Below the pieces are notes generated by a model that ran no database searches, was not told where the DNA came from, and was given only the letters and a program-made list of their open reading frames with translations. Source: Shimazuella alba (GTDB lineage Bacteria; Bacillota; Bacilli; Thermoactinomycetales; Thermoactinomycetaceae). Taken from it: a stretch of DNA of 64,000 bases. Each line of letters opens with the position of its first letter. The stretch's first letter is position 1. Of the stretch, positions 17,030 through 25,926 are shown piece after piece. Location of the stretch: positions 62,001 to 126,000 of the forward strand of contig NZ_WUUL01000001.1 of NCBI RefSeq assembly GCF_009831235.1, read 5' to 3'. Made by a program: the position numbers and the translations under genes.

Positions 17030-18031
17030 TTGGCGATGAGAGATGTAGTAGGACAGGAACGTGTAGTACATTGGTTACAGTCAGCATTTCAACAAAAACG
17101 ATTAGCACATGCCTATTTATTTACGGATTCTCATACAAGGTACATAAAAAAAATGGCTGTAGAGCTAGCAAAGACCTTGAATTGTGAACAAAAGGGTTTA
17201 GATGCATGTGATTCTTGTCCGACATGTATTCAAATTGAGCATGGAAATCATCCTGATGTAGTTTCCATACAGCCTGATGGTTCCTATATAAAGATTGATC
17301 AAGTAAGGGTTGTGCAAGCAACATTTCGTTATCGTGCTCCAAATGAGATACAAAGGGTGTTGATTATCGAATCAGCAGAGAAGATGCGATTAGAAACAGC
17401 AAACTCTTTATTAAAATTTTTGGAGGAACCGATTTCTCCCATGGTAGCTATTTTACTTACGAATAAAAAAGAACGAATATTACCAACGATCCGTTCCAGA
17501 TGCCAATGGGTGCGTTTTTCTGCTCCAGCTATCCATTTGCAACAGAAAATGTTTTTGGAAGAAGGTTTTCATGAGCCAGTCGCAAATCTTTTATCTCATT
17601 TACATTTTCGAGACGAGCTGGTTCAGCTCGAATCACATGAAATAGAGCAAAACATAGAGAATTTGGTGCAATGGAGTAAAGCATTCCTCACAGGAGACGA
17701 ATCTGCATTGATCGATGTACAAGTAGGTTGGTTAGCAAATGAATTAGAACAAGGTAGATCAAGTAGTCTCTTGGAACTTCTTCTTATTTGGTTAAAAGAA
17801 TTAATGAATAAAAATAGTAGCTTTTTTTCAAAGCAGCATTCTATGAGACAAAAAATTCGATTGAGTGTAAAGGAAAGTGATATTTTAGTAGCGATGGATA
17901 ATGTACTGATAGCGAGTCGATTGGTGCATAAGGCAGAGATTTCAACAAGTGCGATCTGGGAACAGATGGTTATTGCTACACAAGAGAAAAGAAAAAGTAA
18001 GTATGATGATTGGCGGATGATCGTGATCTAA
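17030..18031 (+). CDS. holB: DNA polymerase III subunit delta prime
   Basis: A 333-residue AAA+ family clamp-loader subunit. The N-terminal DVVGQERVV...RLAHAYLF, a zinc module (C-x8-C-x2-C-x2-C: CEQKGLDACDSCPTC), the IIESAEKM Walker B-like segment, and the LLKFLEEP and RSRCQ sensor motifs are all visible. The delta prime subunit lacks ATPase activity and acts as a stator for DnaX. The start is probably TTG 17030 with GGAGG about 10 bases upstream; ATG 17036 is in frame. In B. subtilis holB is followed by ricT, which is absent here. Confidence 0.92.
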   Translation: MAMRDVVGQERVVHWLQSAFQQKRLAHAYLFTDSHTRYIKKMAVELAKTLNCEQKGLDACDSCPTCIQIEHGNHPDVVSIQPDGSYIKIDQVRVVQATFRYRAPNEIQRVLIIESAEKMRLETANSLLKFLEEPISPMVAILLTNKKERILPTIRSRCQWVRFSAPAIHLQQKMFLEEGFHEPVANLLSHLHFRDELVQLESHEIEQNIENLVQWSKAFLTGDESALIDVQVGWLANELEQGRSSSLLELLLIWLKELMNKNSSFFSKQHSMRQKIRLSVKESDILVAMDNVLIASRLVHKAEISTSAIWEQMVIATQEKRKSKYDDWRMIVI

Positions 18032-18143
18032 ATACGGAAAGGAAAAGCTGCAAGAATACCCTTCAAAATCCCGAAACGAAAGAGGACGACCAGAAGTCAA
18101 CAGAAGACAAACATTAAACAGGTTCAACTATATTTAAAAACAG

Positions 18144-18175
18144 GAAGCGCTTGGGCAGATCTGCCCAAGCGCTTC
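18144..18175. repeat. Perfect 32-base palindrome downstream of holB
   Basis: A 14-bp GC-rich stem around a GATC centre. No T-run follows on either strand, so it may be a terminator of reduced strength, a processing hairpin or a protein-binding site. Confidence 0.6.
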
Positions 18176-18458
18176 GGTTCATATGTGACTTGTTGAAGAA
18201 TATCATTTCTATGTAAAGTTAGGTATTTGGGATCGAATTTGAACGTTTTTAATAAGGGATTTATAAGAGAAAAACTTCTTCAACTGCATTGTGTCCATTT
18301 GGATGCAAGTTTTGTACCTGCAAAAGAGGAGGATATGCCCATGTTGCGATAATTATTGGGGTCGCATCATGCGGTATATGCCTGCTGTTATTTTATCAAA
18401 AAATTCCTGAAGCACCTCCTTATTTAGTATGGATAAAACAGCTGTAGAAAAAACAAAA
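18176..18458. other. Intergenic stretch with a possible broken small membrane peptide
   Basis: GAGGAGG followed by ATG 18336-18344 starts a five-codon frame. An adjacent frame reads AIIIGVASCGICLLLFYQ before stopping at 18447. This could be a single-helix small protein disrupted by a one-base change, but the evidence is thin. Confidence 0.25.
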
Positions 18459-18484
18459 AAACTTCCTTTGAGCAAAGGAAGTTT
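18446..18484 (-). terminator. Terminator of the 18542-18931 gene
   Basis: AAACTTCCTTT and its complement (18459-18469, 18474-18484) form a perfect stem. On the minus strand it is followed by a T-rich run. A second 9-bp hairpin lies at 18500-18530 between this and the gene. Confidence 0.7.
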
Positions 18485-18541
18485 GATTTGAATTTTGGTG
18501 CCCGTCAGCCTACAAAAGTAACTGACGGGCAGTGATTTTAC

Positions 18542-18931
18542 TTATTTTCCACGTACGCGAAAGAGATCAGCAATGCTGTAATGATAATTACCAAGGCCTC
18601 TCATCTGTACTGCGATAGCATCTGAAACTCCCAAATACGTTCTAGGCTTACCATCCATGTCGAACGTAACTGGTGTATCAAAAGTTACAATTTCACCTAT
18701 TGGAGATCGAAGCGCCATCGAAGTTTTTACAGTGAGTTCTGTAGCCTCCTTCATTACATTAAGGCAAATCCACCCTTCAGTGCTATCCTTGATAGCACTG
18801 AAGGGTGGATTTTTTGGATTCATGACACGAAATTCACCTTCAAAATAATATTCTGTCCCATCCTCAACGATTCTCACGCTAGAAGGATCAGAAATATTAA
18901 AGTATGACTTTCGGATTGACTTAGCGGGCAT
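18542..18931 (-). CDS. Hypothetical protein with a perfect hairpin inside its coding sequence
   Basis: A 129-residue soluble-looking protein (start MPAKSIRKSYFN) with alternating beta-like segments and no recognised motif. I chose ATG 18931 because GAAGGGAT lies about 5 bases upstream; the open frame extends further but without a ribosome site. Base composition is more GC-rich than neighbouring genes, as in the orphan genes at 10450 and 43097. The coding region contains a perfect 22-bp inverted repeat with a 3-base loop (18766-18812). Function is unknown. Confidence 0.6.
   Translation of the reverse strand: MPAKSIRKSYFNISDPSSVRIVEDGTEYYFEGEFRVMNPKNPPFSAIKDSTEGWICLNVMKEATELTVKTSMALRSPIGEIVTFDTPVTFDMDGKPRTYLGVSDAIAVQMRGLGNYHYSIADLFRVRGK
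18766..18812. repeat. Perfect 22-bp-arm inverted repeat inside a gene
   Basis: Arms 18766-18787 and 18791-18812 are exactly complementary around CTT. On the plus strand the arm runs into TTTTT, so it has the form of an intrinsic terminator against antisense transcription. Confidence 0.85.
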
Positions 18932-19342
18932 TGTTATCCCTTCGAAGCTGTACGGAATGTAACATTTATAATATAACATTATCATATTATTTTTACAATT
19001 TCTAAAAAACAAATCATGAGAAACTAATTAAAAGATTATAGGAGCTGTTTGGATTGAATTGGTTCCTTAAACACAAATCCGATTTATATAATAAAATTTT
19101 GTTTATATAAACAAATTATCTTGGGGAGAAGAGGAGATGATATCTTGGACTATGGGATAATTATAAAATTGTTTTAATGGTCCAAGAGAATGTGATATGA
19201 AATATTCAGGTGTACTAATCCGAATCAAAGCTGTGTAGCAATCAGAACATATGTATATCTTCTTAAGACATTTGTGATTCTTCAAGCTGCCCAATATTAC
19301 ATCTGGTTTTATAAACCATGAACGTTTTTAAGAAAAGATTGA
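18932..19342. other. Intergenic stretch, possible gene fragment
   Basis: A minus-strand frame of 63 codons (19103-19294) encodes KCLKKIYICSDCY and further residues. It might be a remnant, but it lacks a ribosome site and I recognise no family. Otherwise the region is AT-rich and empty. Confidence 0.3.
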
Positions 19343-19379
19343 ACCAATGTTCTCCGGTAAAATATCGGAAAACATTGGT
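19343..19379 (-). terminator. Terminator of ppa
   Basis: The stem ACCAATGTT/AACATTGGT, with an inner TCCG/CGGA pair, is followed on the minus strand by a T-rich tract. Confidence 0.6.
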
Positions 19380-19439
19380 CGCTTAGGTTTTTTCTTCTTA
19401 CTGTCTACTTGACAGGGATAAGTTCAAATGGAGAGTTTT

Positions 19440-19934
19440 TTATTTTGTTTCTTGAAAACGAGCTAAACATTCTTGATAAAGATTTGCTGCAAATGCTGCA
19501 TCTTTCCAACCCTCGATGTGTGTTTCTTTTTTCTCGAGATCTTTATATACACGGAAGAAGTGAGCGATCTCATCTAAAATATGAGGGGCTACATCCTCCA
19601 AACTGTGTACATTTGCAAAACGTGGATCCTCCGTCGGAACAGAAAGTAATTTTTCATCTTGACCTTTGTCATCAGACATGACAAGTACCCCAATAACACG
19701 ACTAGAGATGACACAACCAGGAAAAGTAGGGAAACTGGTAAGAACAAGGATATCTAAAGGATCTCCGTCTTCTGCTAAGGTTCCTTCTAAATAACCGTAT
19801 TCAGTTGGATAATGCATAGGTGAAAAGAGAACGCGATCCAGACGAAACACACCATTTTCTTTATCGTATTCGTATTTGTTTTGGCTTCCTGTTGGGATTT
19901 CCACAAAAGCATCTACAATAAGTTCTTTGGACAT
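19440..19934 (-). CDS. ppa: Inorganic pyrophosphatase, family I
   Basis: A 164-residue soluble pyrophosphatase that hydrolyses PPi to two phosphates and drives biosynthetic reactions. The family I signature EDGDPLDILVL, which binds the metal ions, is near residues 56-66. The motif YPTEYGYLEGT and the Lys/Glu positions of the active site (VEIPTGSQNKYEYD) are present. The ribosome site AAGGAGG precedes ATG. Many Bacillus use the unrelated family II enzyme (PpaC), so a family I enzyme here is a lineage marker. Confidence 0.95.
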   Translation of the reverse strand: MSKELIVDAFVEIPTGSQNKYEYDKENGVFRLDRVLFSPMHYPTEYGYLEGTLAEDGDPLDILVLTSFPTFPGCVISSRVIGVLVMSDDKGQDEKLLSVPTEDPRFANVHSLEDVAPHILDEIAHFFRVYKDLEKKETHIEGWKDAAFAANLYQECLARFQETK

Positions 19935-19993
19935 TATGAAACCTCCTTAAATATGTACAAGCAACATTTTAAACGTTGCAGAGAGAAATTTCC

Positions 19994-20025
19994 ACAAAAT
20001 AAAAAGAGGCGATAAAAGCCTCTTT

Positions 20026-20027
<2 letters not shown>
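19994..20027 (-). terminator. Terminator of the ferredoxin gene
   Basis: AAAAAGAGGC and GCCTCTTTTT form a perfect 10-bp stem with a 7-base loop. The minus strand continues with ATTTTG. Confidence 0.75.
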
Positions 20028-20262
<235 letters not shown>

Positions 20263-20443
20263 CTAAGAACTTCATAAACCATTGTAGAATGATTCCGTAT
20301 ATATTGCAACAAGGAAAAATTCAAGAGCAATCCAAGCCTCAGTGATATTAGGAGGTACCAATTGTAAGGGAAGATTCCTTCTGATTTTGTACAAACATGG
20401 AACCAATCCTTCTATCATATAGTGAAAAAGGGGAGGGATGGTG

Positions 20444-20818
20444 TTGAACCATACAAGAAATATGATCATAATTGTTTTGGCTACTTGTATATCATTGTAT
20501 TTATTCCCCAAACAAGATAGCTTTTGGGCTTATTTAAGTGTAACATATTACGTTTCAGTTTGTGGTATGCTAGTAGCGCTTTTCTTAACACTTCAACATT
20601 TGCGGAAATGGGTTAACTATATCTCCATGACAGATTTTGAAGCAAAAAACTGTTTTGTGGTTATATTTTATGCAAGTATTCCTCTGTTACTCTTCCTGTT
20701 TCTTCCTATACACACTGTTATCTTCTTTTTTTGGTTTGTATGTTACCAATGGAGGGAATGGAAGAAGCATAGAAATGTGATACTTCTGGAAAAAAAGCAA
20801 CCAATCAAACAGAAGTGA
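20444..20818 (+). CDS. Small integral membrane protein, unknown function
   Basis: About 124 residues with four hydrophobic segments (about residues 5-22, 28-48, 65-85 and 88-105) and a strongly basic tail ending in Lys-rich residues. GGGAGGG at 20431-20437 abuts ATG 20438, so GTG 20441 or TTG 20444 is the likelier start. I recognise no family. The position between fer and ypbH is not informative. Confidence 0.6.
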   Translation: MNHTRNMIIIVLATCISLYLFPKQDSFWAYLSVTYYVSVCGMLVALFLTLQHLRKWVNYISMTDFEAKNCFVVIFYASIPLLLFLFLPIHTVIFFFWFVCYQWREWKKHRNVILLEKKQPIKQK

Positions 20819-20955
20819 TGTATCATTTATAGCATTTTTTCTGGTGTTCATGTATCATAATAGTAGAAAGAATGGAGACTTGGAGAAGGAACAATTTTTT
20901 CTCTAAACACATACAATAAGAATGTAAAGGTCTCCAGCGAGGGAGGGTAAGAGCC

Positions 20956-21546
20956 ATGCGTGTCGAACGTCTAGGTGGGGATAAGGTCCGTTTCTTTTTG
21001 ACTTTAGATGATTTAATGGATCGAGGAATTGAGAAAGAGGATATGTGGCGTGATATCCCCAAAGTGCATGAACTATTTAATGATATGATGGAACATGCAT
21101 ACCAAGAGTTAGGCTTTGAGATTGCTGGGCCTTTAGCCGTAGAGGTATTTGCCTTACCAGCGCAAGGGATGGTAGTTGTCGTAACAAGGGGTCGTGTCCC
21201 TAAATCAGAAAATGATGACTTTGATGGCAGCGATGTTTATGAGCTAGAGGTAACGATGGAAGAGAGTGATCGTATCGCTTTCCGTTTTAGCGACTTTGAA
21301 TACTTGATTCAAGCTGCTCTCCGTCTTGAACCGTTAGTGAAACAAGCAGGTCAAGTGTATCATTATAAAGATAATTATTATCTCTTATTTGGTGATGAAT
21401 TACCTGCTTCCCGTTTAGAAGGCGTTATTGCGATCTTACTAGAATTCGGTGAACCTTCCACTACAACAGATGTATTTTTAATGGAGTATGGAAAAGTAAT
21501 ATGGAAAGATAATGCAATACAAGAGATTATCCACTATTTTAGTTGA
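20956..21546 (+). CDS. ypbH: MecA-family adaptor (YpbH/MecB-like)
   Basis: A 196-residue adaptor of the MecA family that delivers substrates to the ClpC-ClpP protease. The N-terminus MRVERLGGDKVRFFLTLDDL and the segment GPLAVEVFALPAQGMVVVVT match YpbH more closely than MecA. It precedes gudB, as ypbH does in B. subtilis. In B. subtilis YpbH affects competence and sporulation. Confidence 0.85.
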   Translation: MRVERLGGDKVRFFLTLDDLMDRGIEKEDMWRDIPKVHELFNDMMEHAYQELGFEIAGPLAVEVFALPAQGMVVVVTRGRVPKSENDDFDGSDVYELEVTMEESDRIAFRFSDFEYLIQAALRLEPLVKQAGQVYHYKDNYYLLFGDELPASRLEGVIAILLEFGEPSTTTDVFLMEYGKVIWKDNAIQEIIHYFS

Positions 21547-21564
21547 TTTCATAGAGATGCCATG

Positions 21565-21587
21565 CGCGCTTTGCAGCGCGTTTTTTT
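21565..21587 (+). terminator. Terminator of ypbH
   Basis: CGCGCT and AGCGCG form a GC-rich 6-bp stem with a 4-base loop, followed by seven T. Confidence 0.8.
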
Positions 21588-21765
21588 ATGTCATTTATTG
21601 ATTTTTATATTCAATTTGTAGTAATGTGAAAAGGGTGTTTTAATCGTTTTTATCTTCTATTCGTTCATCTTTTTTCACAGGCTTTTTCCTATTAGAGAAG
21701 TGGTGTATACTGTTCACGTGATTGAGTAAGTGATTAGAGTTCGATAACATACTGAGGTGGTTAGG

Positions 21766-23034
21766 ATGGGACAAACAATAGCGAAAGGTCAAGAAGAAAA
21801 TCTAGATGTACTAGTTTCTACACAAACAGTTGTTAAAAATGCATTGGACAAACTTGGTTATCCAGAGGCGGTATACGATTTACTGAAAGAACCAATGCGT
21901 ATTTTAACCGTCCGTATTCCGGTTCGTATGGATGATGGGAAAGTAAAAGTATTTACTGGTTACCGGGCGCAGCATAATGATGCTGTAGGTCCAACAAAAG
22001 GTGGAGTTCGCTTCCATCCAGATGTTACGGAATCAGAGGTTAAGGCTCTGTCCATTTGGATGAGTTTGAAGGCGGGAATTGTGGATTTGCCTTATGGTGG
22101 AGGTAAAGGTGGAATTATCTGTGATCCTCGTAACATGTCATTTGGTGAATTGGAGCGTCTTTCTCGTGGATATGTACGTGCAATAAGCCAAATTGTAGGA
22201 CCAACCAAAGATATCCCAGCTCCTGATGTGTTTACCAACTCACAAATTATGGCTTGGATGGTTGACGAGTATAGCCGTATTCGTGAATTTGATTCCCCAG
22301 GGTTTATTACTGGGAAACCACTAGTACTTGGTGGATCACGTGGACGTGAAACAGCTACTGCAGCTGGTGTGACCATCATGATTTATGAAGCCGCGAAAAA
22401 GCGCAATATTGATATCAAAGGTGCTCGTGTTGTCATCCAAGGTTTTGGTAATGCGGGAAGTTTTCTTGCTAAATTTATGCACGATGCTGGGGCAAAAGTT
22501 GTGGGTATATCTGATGCATATGGAGCACTACATGATCCAGATGGTTTAGATATTGATTATTTATTAGAACGTCGTGATTCGTTTGGAACAGTTACGAAAT
22601 TATTTAAAGAAACCATTACAAACGAAGAGTTGTTAGAATTGGACTGCGATATATTAGTACCTGCTGCTGTTGAAAATCAAATCACAGCAAAAAATGCAGC
22701 TAACATTAAAGCGAGCATTGTCGTAGAAGCTGCAAATGGACCAACTACTCTTGAGGGAACACGTATCTTAACAGAGCAAGGAGTGCTGCTTGTTCCAGAT
22801 GTACTAGCTAGTGCAGGTGGGGTAACCGTTTCTTATTTTGAGTGGGTACAAAATAACCAAGGTTATTATTGGTCAGATGAAGAAGTGCAAAATCGTTTGG
22901 AACAAATTATGGTACAAGCATTTGAAAATGTTTACCAAGCTGCAGAGTCACGTGGGATCGATATGCGTTTAGCTGCTTATATCGTTGGTGTAAGAAAAAT
23001 GGCTGAAGCTTCCCGGTTCCGTGGATGGGTTTAA
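21766..23034 (+). CDS. gudB: NAD-specific glutamate dehydrogenase
   Basis: A 422-residue Glu/Leu/Phe/Val dehydrogenase that interconverts glutamate and 2-oxoglutarate plus ammonium. The catalytic Lys region LPYGGGKGGI, the Asp in PAPDVFTNSQ, the Rossmann motif GFGNAGS and the ending ASRFRGWV are nearly identical to Bacillus GudB. ATG 21766 has GAGGTGG upstream; the frame opens at GTG 21757, inside that site. It is flanked by ypbH and ypdA as in B. subtilis. I see no 9-bp internal duplication of the kind that inactivates gudB in the laboratory strain. Confidence 0.95.
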   Translation: MGQTIAKGQEENLDVLVSTQTVVKNALDKLGYPEAVYDLLKEPMRILTVRIPVRMDDGKVKVFTGYRAQHNDAVGPTKGGVRFHPDVTESEVKALSIWMSLKAGIVDLPYGGGKGGIICDPRNMSFGELERLSRGYVRAISQIVGPTKDIPAPDVFTNSQIMAWMVDEYSRIREFDSPGFITGKPLVLGGSRGRETATAAGVTIMIYEAAKKRNIDIKGARVVIQGFGNAGSFLAKFMHDAGAKVVGISDAYGALHDPDGLDIDYLLERRDSFGTVTKLFKETITNEELLELDCDILVPAAVENQITAKNAANIKASIVVEAANGPTTLEGTRILTEQGVLLVPDVLASAGGVTVSYFEWVQNNQGYYWSDEEVQNRLEQIMVQAFENVYQAAESRGIDMRLAAYIVGVRKMAEASRFRGWV

Positions 23035-23053
23035 GCATATAATAGAAGAAAAT

Positions 23054-23082
23054 GAAAAGCACCCTATGGGGTGTTTTTCTCA
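23054..23082 (+). terminator. Terminator of gudB
   Basis: GAAAAGCACCC and GGGTGTTTTTC pair around a 4-base loop, ending in a T-run just before the ypdA ribosome site. Confidence 0.65.
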
Positions 23083-23097
23083 TAAGAGGATGACAAG

Positions 23098-24075
23098 ATG
23101 GAAGATGTAATAATTATAGGAGCAGGACCATGTGGGTTATCTACTGCCATTGAGCTAAAAAAAGTTGGTTTTAATCCGCTAATTTTGGAAAAAGGCTGTA
23201 TAGTTAATTCTATATATCATTTCCCACTGGGTATGACTTTTTTTAGTTCTCCCGATAAAATTGAAATTGGCGATATCCCATTCCCTACTGTTCATGAAAA
23301 ACCAACTCGTGCAGAAGGATTAACTTACTATCGAAGATTAGTAGAACATTTTGAGCTTCGAATTCATCAGTATCAACCGGTTGAGAAGATTAAAGTAGGT
23401 TCAGATCATTTTGAGATATGGACCACCTATCGCTCTCAAAAACAAATCTTTCATTCTAAATATGTGGTTGTGGCTACAGGGTATTATGGCAAAGCCAATT
23501 TATTAGATGTTCCTGGTGAAAATCTGCCTCATGTAAAACATTACTTCCGTGAGGCACATCCTTATGCTGGACGTAATGTTGTAGTTATTGGTGGGAAAAA
23601 CTCAGCAATCGATACAGCCTTGGAATTATCTTATGTCCATGCTAACGTGACCATGATATATCGTCAGTCAGCTTTCCAACCAAGTGTTAAATCATGGGTA
23701 AAACCATTGATTGAATCAGCAATAAAAAATGATAAAGTAAAGATCTTTTGGGACACTACGGTTGACGAAATAAAGGATGATAGTGTTATTGTTCATCAAA
23801 AGGGTAGAAAAATAAAAATCCCTACTGAGTTTGTATTTGCGATGACTGGATATCGGCCAGATGTTACATTGTTGCAGTCTGCGGAAGTTCAGTTTCAAAA
23901 GGAATCTACTGTTCCTATTTATTCGAAATCGATGGAAACCACGATTTCCAATTTGTATGTTGCCGGTGTGGTCATATGTGGAAATGAAACGAGTAAAGTC
24001 TTCATTGAAAACGGAAGATTACACGGGAAACAGATTGCACAAGGAATTCTGCAGAAAGAATTGATTATAAATTAA
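23098..24075 (+). CDS. ypdA: Bacillithiol disulfide reductase YpdA
   Basis: A 325-residue FAD/NADPH flavoprotein. The FAD motif GAGPCGLS contains the conserved Cys thought to be catalytic in YpdA; it lacks the thioredoxin reductase CxxC. The ATGYYGKANL segment, the NADPH motif VIGGKNSAIDTALEL and the C-terminal FIENGRLHG are typical. YpdA reduces oxidised bacillithiol and recycles bacilliredoxins. Synteny with gudB is conserved. It implies a bacillithiol-using organism. Confidence 0.93.
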   Translation: MEDVIIIGAGPCGLSTAIELKKVGFNPLILEKGCIVNSIYHFPLGMTFFSSPDKIEIGDIPFPTVHEKPTRAEGLTYYRRLVEHFELRIHQYQPVEKIKVGSDHFEIWTTYRSQKQIFHSKYVVVATGYYGKANLLDVPGENLPHVKHYFREAHPYAGRNVVVIGGKNSAIDTALELSYVHANVTMIYRQSAFQPSVKSWVKPLIESAIKNDKVKIFWDTTVDEIKDDSVIVHQKGRKIKIPTEFVFAMTGYRPDVTLLQSAEVQFQKESTVPIYSKSMETTISNLYVAGVVICGNETSKVFIENGRLHGKQIAQGILQKELIIN

Positions 24076-24095
24076 AAACTTAATTTCTCATTAGT

Positions 24096-24133
24096 GAAAC
24101 CTCCACCTGTGAAAGTGGAGGTTTCGAGTTTTT
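24096..24133. terminator. Terminator between convergent genes
   Basis: GAAACCTCCAC and its complement (24096-24106, 24115-24125) form an 11-bp stem followed by TTTTT. Convergent ypdA and the next minus-strand gene share it. Confidence 0.7.
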
Positions 24134-24135
24134 AA

Positions 24136-24753
24136 TTATGTTTGGTTGGTTTTACCCGTTAGTAAATATTGAACGGTTTTCGTCACACGGTCTACAACTT
24201 TAATAATAGGGCCTTTATGTTGGTTGCTTGGACCAGTAGAAGGAGTAGGCTCAGGAACTGGATTGGGTTTTTCTGTTTTGGGAGGTGTGTTGTTAGGTTC
24301 ATTTTCGTTACTTGGTTTAGGCTGAGTGGGAGGTTTTTTAGATTTCTTTTTTGAAATAGTAATTTTCGATTTTGTTGTTTTTGTTTGTGTTGTTTGATTC
24401 GAATTGGTGTATTGCTCGATTGGATTTGGATTTTTCGCCAAAGCTTGGTAATTAGGAGCCTTATTTTCTTCAACGGGAGTTGTTGGAATAGTAGAATTTA
24501 TCTTCACTTCTACCGTTTTTGCTATTGGTTTTTTTCTAGGGATATCTTTATAATTTTCTTTTGGTGTAAAGTTCACTGCAATGTTCATCTTATCTTCTGT
24601 TTTAGCATCAAATCCCATTTGGGTTTGTCCAATAGCATATGCAATCGATAATCCAACTCCCAATGAGGCTACGATGGTACCAATATACCAAAGCCAATGG
24701 GTTTTGGGTCTTTTTCGTTTTAATTCCATTATAGGGCGGTCAGATTTGGTCAA
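24136..24753 (-). CDS. Membrane-anchored Pro/Lys/Thr/Asn-rich protein
   Basis: A 205-residue protein with a basic N-terminus, one membrane helix (about residues 20-42) and a long low-complexity extracellular region. That region is rich in Lys, Pro, Asn and Thr, with PKPSN/PKTEKPNP-type runs around 130-175. No LysM, SH3 or catalytic domain is seen, although a LysM-containing gene (ypbE) sits near gudB in B. subtilis. It may be a wall-spanning linker or spore-envelope protein; this is inference. Confidence 0.6.
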   Translation of the reverse strand: MTKSDRPIMELKRKRPKTHWLWYIGTIVASLGVGLSIAYAIGQTQMGFDAKTEDKMNIAVNFTPKENYKDIPRKKPIAKTVEVKINSTIPTTPVEENKAPNYQALAKNPNPIEQYTNSNQTTQTKTTKSKITISKKKSKKPPTQPKPSNENEPNNTPPKTEKPNPVPEPTPSTGPSNQHKGPIIKVVDRVTKTVQYLLTGKTNQT

Positions 24754-24846
24754 ACTTATTCCTCCTAGGACAATCGATTATCTCCCATTAAACAAAATCT
24801 ATTGTTTCTTTTCAAGGTTTTCTGATTAATTTCGTTACTTCTTCAC

Positions 24847-24878
24847 AAAAAACAGACAACTAACCAGCTGTCTGTTTA
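24847..24878 (-). terminator. Terminator of the 24860 small gene
   Basis: AACAGACA and TGTCTGTT pair, and the minus strand continues with TTTTTT. The arms overlap the end of the gene. Confidence 0.6.
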
Positions 24879-25039
24879 TAAGGAAATGGGATCAAGGTAT
24901 GAACTTGGGTTTTATCTATCAAGATGGATAGGAGTTGTTTTTCAAATGTGTCATTATCATAGTAATTTCGTTTATGAAATAGCTCTTTCAATTTCTCTTG
25001 ATTTTGGGGACCGTTCATGACCGTTTGATATAAGATCAT
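24860..25039 (-). CDS. Small conserved-looking protein, unknown function
   Basis: A 59-residue reading frame (MILYQTVMNGPQ...) ending in a terminator hairpin. It is Gln/Lys/Asn-rich with no membrane segment or Cys. A GGGAG lies about 11 bases before ATG, which is long, so an internal ATG eight codons in is an alternative. The coding-like composition and the terminator support a real gene. No family is recognised. Confidence 0.45.
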   Translation of the reverse strand: MILYQTVMNGPQNQEKLKELFHKRNYYDNDTFEKQLLSILIDKTQVHTLIPFPYKQTAG

Positions 25040-25181
25040 TTTTCAGCAGCTCCCGTTGCTTTATTATATTAAAGTATAAAACATTTTTAATATAATGTGT
25101 ATATTCTTACGGATAATTTTCACATAAATAACTTATTTTTTTTGCTCATTTTGTCCACACTTACATTGGAGGTGGTTGGAC

Positions 25182-25346
25182 ATGAATGAACAGAGTAAAT
25201 TTATTGTAAACATTGAATGTAGTCATTGCGGAGAAAGATTTATATTGAAAGGAAGAATGAAAAAAGGGAAAGTGGAAACAGGATTCAAAAGATGTGTGTG
25301 TGACAATCAAGATGAATTTGATATTTCTCAAGAGGAGCTAAGTTAG
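25182..25346 (+). CDS. Small zinc-ribbon-like protein
   Basis: 54 residues with C-S-H-C and C-V-C pairs (Cys 13, 16, 38 and 40) that could bind one zinc ion. The strong ribosome site GGAGGTGG lies 5 bases before ATG. The stop codon is inside a perfect terminator stem, so this is a complete single-gene unit. It has no named family that I can identify; a nucleic-acid or redox role is possible. Confidence 0.65.
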   Translation: MNEQSKFIVNIECSHCGERFILKGRMKKGKVETGFKRCVCDNQDEFDISQEELS

Positions 25347-25358
25347 CTCCTCTTTTTT
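25332..25358 (+). terminator. Terminator overlapping the stop of the zinc-ribbon gene
   Basis: A perfect 9-bp stem GAGGAGCTA/TAGCTCCTC around AGT is followed by six T. Confidence 0.85.
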
Positions 25359-25452
25359 GTATAAGGATATGAATATCAGCTCAAAATACAAAAGAATGTA
25401 AACCAGCTTCGTAGTAGAAATAAATTCAAAGGATGTAAGGAGGTTAAGAAAG

Positions 25453-25914
25453 GTGAAGAAATTGGTCTTCTTACCCCTATTATTCATAATTGGTGTCTTC
25501 CTCATGGTCGGCTCTCAATCTACATATGCAGGAAACGCAGGGAAGAGTAGTAGTGGTTTTTCACAAAATGATATTCGTTTAATCGCAAATGCAGTTTTTG
25601 GAGAGTCAAGAGGAGAGCCATATGTAGGTCAGATTGCGGTGGCTGCTGTTATTTTAAATAGATTAGAAGACAAGCGCTTTCCAAATACTGTATCAGGAGT
25701 TATCTTTCAGCCGGGTGCATTTACTGCGGTAGCGGATGGGCAAATATATTTAACACCGAATGCGAAAGCAAAAAAAGCGGTTATGGATGCGATTGATGGT
25801 ACAGATCCTACAGGAGGTTGTAGCTATTATTTTAATCCCCAAACCGCTACTTCTAAATGGATTTGGTCGAGACCACAAGTGAAAAAGATTGGAAAACATA
25901 TTTTTTGTCGATAG
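25453..25914 (+). CDS. sleB: Spore cortex-lytic enzyme SleB, short form
   Basis: A 153-residue exported cell-wall hydrolase. A signal peptide (about residues 1-26, ending QSTYAG) is followed directly by the Hydrolase_2/SleB catalytic domain, with the Glu in NAVFGESRGEPYVGQ and the motif VILNRL. B. subtilis SleB is about 305 residues and carries an N-terminal peptidoglycan-binding domain, which is absent here. The adjacent ypeB gene, needed for SleB assembly in known spores, supports naming it SleB rather than CwlJ. GTG start with AAGGAGG upstream. Confidence 0.85.
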   Translation: MKKLVFLPLLFIIGVFLMVGSQSTYAGNAGKSSSGFSQNDIRLIANAVFGESRGEPYVGQIAVAAVILNRLEDKRFPNTVSGVIFQPGAFTAVADGQIYLTPNAKAKKAVMDAIDGTDPTGGCSYYFNPQTATSKWIWSRPQVKKIGKHIFCR

Positions 25915-25926
25915 GAGTGATTTACA

